The notes beneath the pieces are model-generated. The model was not told the origin of the DNA, ran no database searches, and was given only the letters and a program-made list of their open reading frames with translations. The translations under genes and the position numbers were made by a program. From Actinomortierella ambigua (taxonomy: Eukaryota; Mortierellomycota; Mortierellomycetes; Mortierellales; Mortierellaceae), in contig JAAAJB010000857.1 in NCBI GenBank assembly GCA_016098155.1, positions 1 through 10,547 of the forward strand: 10,547 bases of DNA. Reading direction: 5' to 3'. Numbering within the stretch: the stretch's first letter is position 1; each line of letters begins with the position of its first letter. Shown here in pieces: positions 8,580-10,547 of this stretch.

Positions 8580-8590
8580 CAAGAGCAGTG
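8252..8590 (-). promoter_or_regulatory. Phosphatase 5' leader and proximal promoter
   Basis: Read on the minus strand, this runs (AG)19 complementary to 8539-8576, TG repeats, a C/T-rich tract at about 8440-8404, then an AT-richer leader with TGCATTTCTC repeats (about 8330-8353) and CATTC/CTTC motifs up to the ATG at 8251. There is no ATG in the last 195 bases before the start codon; the nearest upstream is an ATG-TAA at 8451-8446. No clear TATA box was found. A pyrimidine tract just upstream of the start region is common in fungal promoters, so initiation may lie just downstream of 8404, but that is inference. Confidence 0.45.
8539..8576. repeat. (CT)19 microsatellite next to (CA)n
   Basis: A pure CT run of 19 units directly follows a CA run at about 8524-8539. 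It reads as (AG)n in the direction of the phosphatase gene and lies about 290 bases upstream of its start codon. Confidence 0.95.
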
Positions 8591-8595
8591 CTGGG

Positions 8596-8613
8596 TCCAA
8601 CATTAATGTTGGA
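8596..8613. promoter_or_regulatory. 18-bp perfect palindrome
   Basis: TCCAACATTAATGTTGGA equals its own reverse complement, with no spacer, centred between 8604 and 8605. It sits 345 bases upstream of the phosphatase start in one of the few non-repetitive islands between CT microsatellites. Perfect symmetry of this length fits a dimeric transcription factor site. No factor is assigned. Confidence 0.4.
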
Positions 8614-8694
8614 GCCCTACCTTGGCATGTCTATGATGTCACTTCTCCCTGGCAGCAGCATCCAGCTCCCACCACTGACTCTGCGTGTAGGCTG

Positions 8695-8696
<2 letters not shown>

Positions 8697-8725
<29 letters not shown>

Positions 8726-8808
8726 CCTCTTTCTCTCAATCTCTCTCTCTCTCTTTTCACCCCCTTTCCCCTCTCTCTTTCTCTCTCTCTCTCTCCCCCC
8801 CCCCCCCC
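8697..8808. repeat. Compound CT microsatellites ending in C14
   Basis: (CT)12 at 8697-8720 is followed by interrupted CT runs to 8794 and a pure C14 run at 8795-8808. Open frames through this block give only Leu/Ser/Pro or Arg/Glu strings. Confidence 0.9.
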
Positions 8809-8815
8809 TTCTCTG

Positions 8816-9130
8816 CCTTGGATCCCTCCGATGGGGTCTGTCCTTGGATCCGCCTATCTCTTCTGGATGATTTTGTTTCGACAAACAGGGTCTGGATGAA
8901 CAAAGCAGACCCATGCTGCTGCTGCTGCTGCTGCCTCTCCATGCATGTATCTTTTTTTTTTCTTTCTCTCTCCCTCTCTCTCTCTCTCTCTCTCAAGAGT
9001 CGAGCTCCTTTTTGGACCCGATCAAACCCAGTCCTCACTGCTGCTGCTGCTGCTGCCGTCTTTCCAGGAGCGCGATCCAGGCCTCACCCCCCTCCCCCTT
9101 GCACTCTGTGTTATTACACAAAATAAAAAC
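8816..9130. other. Intergenic block with CCTTGGATCC direct repeats and two (CTG)6 tracts
   Basis: CCTTGGATCC occurs at 8816-8825 and 8842-8851, 26 bases apart. (CTG)6 lies at 8916-8933 and again at 9038-9055, with a T run and CT run at about 8952-8994 between them. The plus strand ends in ACAAAATAAAAACATGTCGG, which contains an AATAAA and an ATG at 9131 with A at -3, followed after five codons by a GTAAGC donor-like site. That could be a tiny first exon, but nothing downstream confirms it. Confidence 0.5.
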
Positions 9131-9720
9131 ATGTCGGATTTGTTGGTAAGCACATTGACAGATAGACACGCAAGCAGATCGATGGATAGATAGAAAGAGG
9201 GAAGGAGTGAAGGAAGGAAAGAAAGAAAGAAAGAACAACGACTGACTGACTGGATGAAATGACTGAGATACAACTGGGCTGGGATCCGCCCTTGCATCCA
9301 AGGACGCACCACCCATGTGCGGATGACTACGGATTGCACGCGTCGATCTGAGACAGGATCAAATCCTTTTCCGTGGCTACCCCGGGGGTGGACAAGTGCG
9401 TTACCGGGTCAGAGAGTCGTGAGAAAGAGGAGGAAAGCGAGACAGATGGGGACCGAGCACTCGCCACTTTTATCCACAAGGCCGAGCCCATGTTCCCACC
9501 CAACCCAACCCCCCCTCAACCCCTTTTCAGTGCACAATGAAGCATCCGAGCTGCAATTGGGGCACCAGCGCACAACGCTCTCAACGAGACAGCGTCACCA
9601 TCGCTCCTCTCTCCCATTGCGCATTGTCTCCCGTAACGTTCCAAGACAGGAAGAGAGGGTGTATGTGTGAATTGGAGAGAGAGAGAGAGAGAGAGAAAGA
9701 GAGCACACGCACAAACGCAA
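9131..9720. other. Unassigned region between simple repeats
   Basis: It contains GAAG/GAAA repeats (about 9200-9235), a (GACT)n-like stretch at 9240-9252 and a (GA)n microsatellite at about 9675-9696. A plus-strand CCTTTTCAG acceptor-like site ends at 9529. Short non-repetitive frames follow it on the plus strand (for example SELQLGHQRTTLSTRQRHH), but I could not build a consistent gene. Confidence 0.4.
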
Positions 9721-9728
9721 TATAAAAG
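9721..9728 (+). promoter_or_regulatory. Plus-strand TATA box candidate
   Basis: TATAAAAG lies just after the GA microsatellite. The first ATG downstream (9778) opens only a 14-codon frame ending in TAG at 9819, so it would act as an upstream ORF. The next sizeable plus-strand frame is the ORF at 10093-10389. The link is positional only. Confidence 0.3.
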
Positions 9729-9849
9729 AGAACCTCCTCGCTCGCCTGCACACTCATAATTTGAAGCTAGCCCATCCATGGAAAGCAAGGAAGAGAAGGA
9801 AAGGAAAGAAAGGGCCTAGACCAAGGAATTAAAAAACCTGTGGTAGCCG

Positions 9850-9876
9850 AAAAAAAAAAAAAAAAAAAAAAAAAAA
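9850..9876 (+). repeat. A27 homopolymer
   Basis: A pure run of 27 A on the plus strand. No retroelement ORF or target-site duplication was recognised on its left, so there is no support for calling it the tail of an inserted element. Confidence 0.9.
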
Positions 9877-10092
9877 GTGGCAGATAGTACACCTTCATAC
9901 CCACCACTGCATATCCCGCAAAGTCGCTTCTTCCCCCACACAACGTCATTGAAAATCGCCACTCTGCGTGTCTCATCGTCTGATCCATTCCCATTTTTGG
10001 CCTATTGCAATTGCTATATTTGGCATCCAAATACAAAGTTCTCTCTTGGTTGGTGGGTTGGGAATGGGTGGGGCATTAATGGTCATGCCTCA

Positions 10093-10389
10093 ATGAGCGA
10101 TCCCAATCCGGGAGCAGCAGATGAACCGACTCTTTTAGTGCCTCCCTTTGCGCCCAACAACGGCCTAGTAGCATGGGATCCAGTACCGTGGTTCGTGTGT
10201 TCCTGTAGTGACATGTGCAACTTCATCCCTGGCCGTACTCACTTCCTCAGACGAGAAGACAGTGGTATTTCACTTCGAAAATTCGTGCCGCATCCCAATG
10301 CCCCGTTATCCATCCACCTGCATGTCGATGTTCCTATATACATGTTTTTTATTGTGTGCATAGATTGTGAATCGATTTGGTACAATTGA
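10093..10389 (+). CDS. Hypothetical ORF of 98 residues, uncertain
   Basis: The frame starts MSDPNPGAADEPTLLVPPFA, continues with a Trp/Cys-containing part (GLVAWDPVPWFVCSCSD), a basic part (GRTHFLRREDSGISLRKF), and a hydrophobic tail with IYMFFIVCI, ending in TGA. The same frame is open back to 9847, 181 codons in all in non-repetitive DNA, somewhat longer than expected by chance. A TATA box lies at 9721. Against it: the start has T at -3 and is preceded by an overlapping frame ATG GTC ATG CCT CAA TGA, whose stop overlaps the ATG. It also covers the likely 3' UTR and poly(A) signal of the opposite-strand gene at the edge. No family is recognised. An intron using GTATTT near 10264 or GTACAA at 10380 could link it to the Gly-Pro tract. 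Confidence 0.22.
   Translation: MSDPNPGAADEPTLLVPPFAPNNGLVAWDPVPWFVCSCSDMCNFIPGRTHFLRREDSGISLRKFVPHPNAPLSIHLHVDVPIYMFFIVCIDCESIWYN
10348..10353 (-). terminator. AATAAA poly(A) signal on the minus strand
   Basis: The minus strand reads CACAATAAAAAACATG. It lies 77 bases past the TAA at 10432-10430 of the Gly-Pro-rich frame, a normal distance for a fungal 3' UTR. Confidence 0.4.
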
Positions 10390-10429
10390 ACTGCGCTTGG
10401 TGTTTCCTACTGTCAGCCGTATCTGGAGA

Positions 10430-10547
10430 TTAAGGCTGACCAGGGCCGCCTGGACCACCTGGGAAACCTGGACCGCCTGGACCACCTGGACCACCTGGAG
10501 GACCGCCGGGACCACCTGGGAAACCTGGACCGCCAGGACCACCTGGA
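10430..10547 (-). CDS. C-terminus of a Gly-Pro-rich, collagen-like protein (partial)
   Basis: On the minus strand the frame from the window edge reads repeated Gly-Gly-Pro and Gly-Phe-Pro triplets (for example PGGPGGPGFPGGPGGP), one break in the triplet phase (GPPGG), then GPGQP and TAA. A 57-bp unit is repeated (first and second copies near 10461 and 10518). An AATAAA 77 bases downstream supports a gene end here. The complementary plus-strand frame gives Gly-Pro-Pro/Gly-Lys-Pro triplets, but it has an in-frame TGA at 10437-10439 just before the tract and would need an acceptor at CCAG (AG at 10442-10443). Glycine every third residue makes a secreted or wall-associated structural protein plausible. 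The rest of the gene lies outside the window. Confidence 0.45.
   Translation of the reverse strand, partial: PGGPGGPGFPGGPGGPPGGPGGPGGPGFPGGPGGPGQP

Noticed and set aside
8916..9055. CRISPR-like spacing of the two CTG tracts and CCTTGGATCC repeats
   Set aside because: Units are simple or only two copies, with irregular spacing in eukaryotic DNA.
8401..9126. 241-codon plus-strand frame
   Set aside because: Most of it is Ser-Leu or polyCys/Ala from CT and CTG repeats, with no motif and no consistent coding character.
9820..9876. A27 as the tail of a retroposed element
   Set aside because: No reverse transcriptase frame, source gene or flanking duplication is visible.
10414..10547. Plus-strand Leu-Asp-His-Leu repeat frame across the Gly-Pro tract
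   Set aside because: It is the third reading of the same repeat and lacks an upstream start; Gly-X-Y readings are more economical.

Overview
The window looks like nuclear DNA of a filamentous fungus. The evidence is spliceosomal introns with GT..AG ends and CTNAY branch sites, TATA boxes, AATAAA signals, dense microsatellites and long homopolymers, and a fungal-type MAP-kinase tyrosine phosphatase. The long repeat-rich introns and glutamine-, serine- and histidine-rich coding tracts would suit an early-diverging (Mucoromycota/Mortierellomycota-like) fungus, but that placement is inference. No tRNA, rRNA, CRISPR array or recognisable transposon was seen.

The one certain gene is on the minus strand, 8251 to 3821. 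It has three exons (8251-6673, 5871-5315, 5080-3821) joined in frame and encodes a predicted 1131-residue protein. In order, it has a ~400-residue low-complexity N-terminus, a rhodanese/CDC25-like domain without the catalytic cysteine, a poly-serine linker and a complete classical tyrosine phosphatase domain. This is the layout of Ptp2/Ptp3 and Pyp1/Pyp2, which switch off stress MAP kinases. The first intron joins the two halves of the rhodanese fold exactly (LWYLQ / GGYNAF).

Left edge (1-1070): a minus-strand gene appears to begin with a TATA box near 1060, a 13-codon first exon at 923-885, a 729-nt intron and a glutamine-rich coiled-coil exon running off the left edge. From about 1070 to 3820 there is mostly purine-rich low-complexity DNA. 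It contains one good exon-like stretch (2549 to about 2679, minus, ending at a GTAAGT donor) and two small ORFs of doubtful reality.

Right side (8252-10547): the phosphatase leader and promoter lie among CT/CA microsatellites with an 18-bp perfect palindrome. Beyond are more simple repeats, a plus-strand TATA box (9721), a plausible but unproven plus-strand ORF (10093-10389), and at the edge a Gly-Pro-rich collagen-like tract. That tract is best read as the C-terminus of a minus-strand gene (TAA at 10432-10430, AATAAA at 10353-10348), although its complement also spells Gly-Pro-Pro triplets.

The genes do not form an obvious functional cluster. I found no evidence for a novel multi-gene system. 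The most useful second looks are the phosphatase's unusual regions, the ambiguous collagen-like tract, the unassigned exons and the self-complementary A/T tracts in its intron and 3' UTR.
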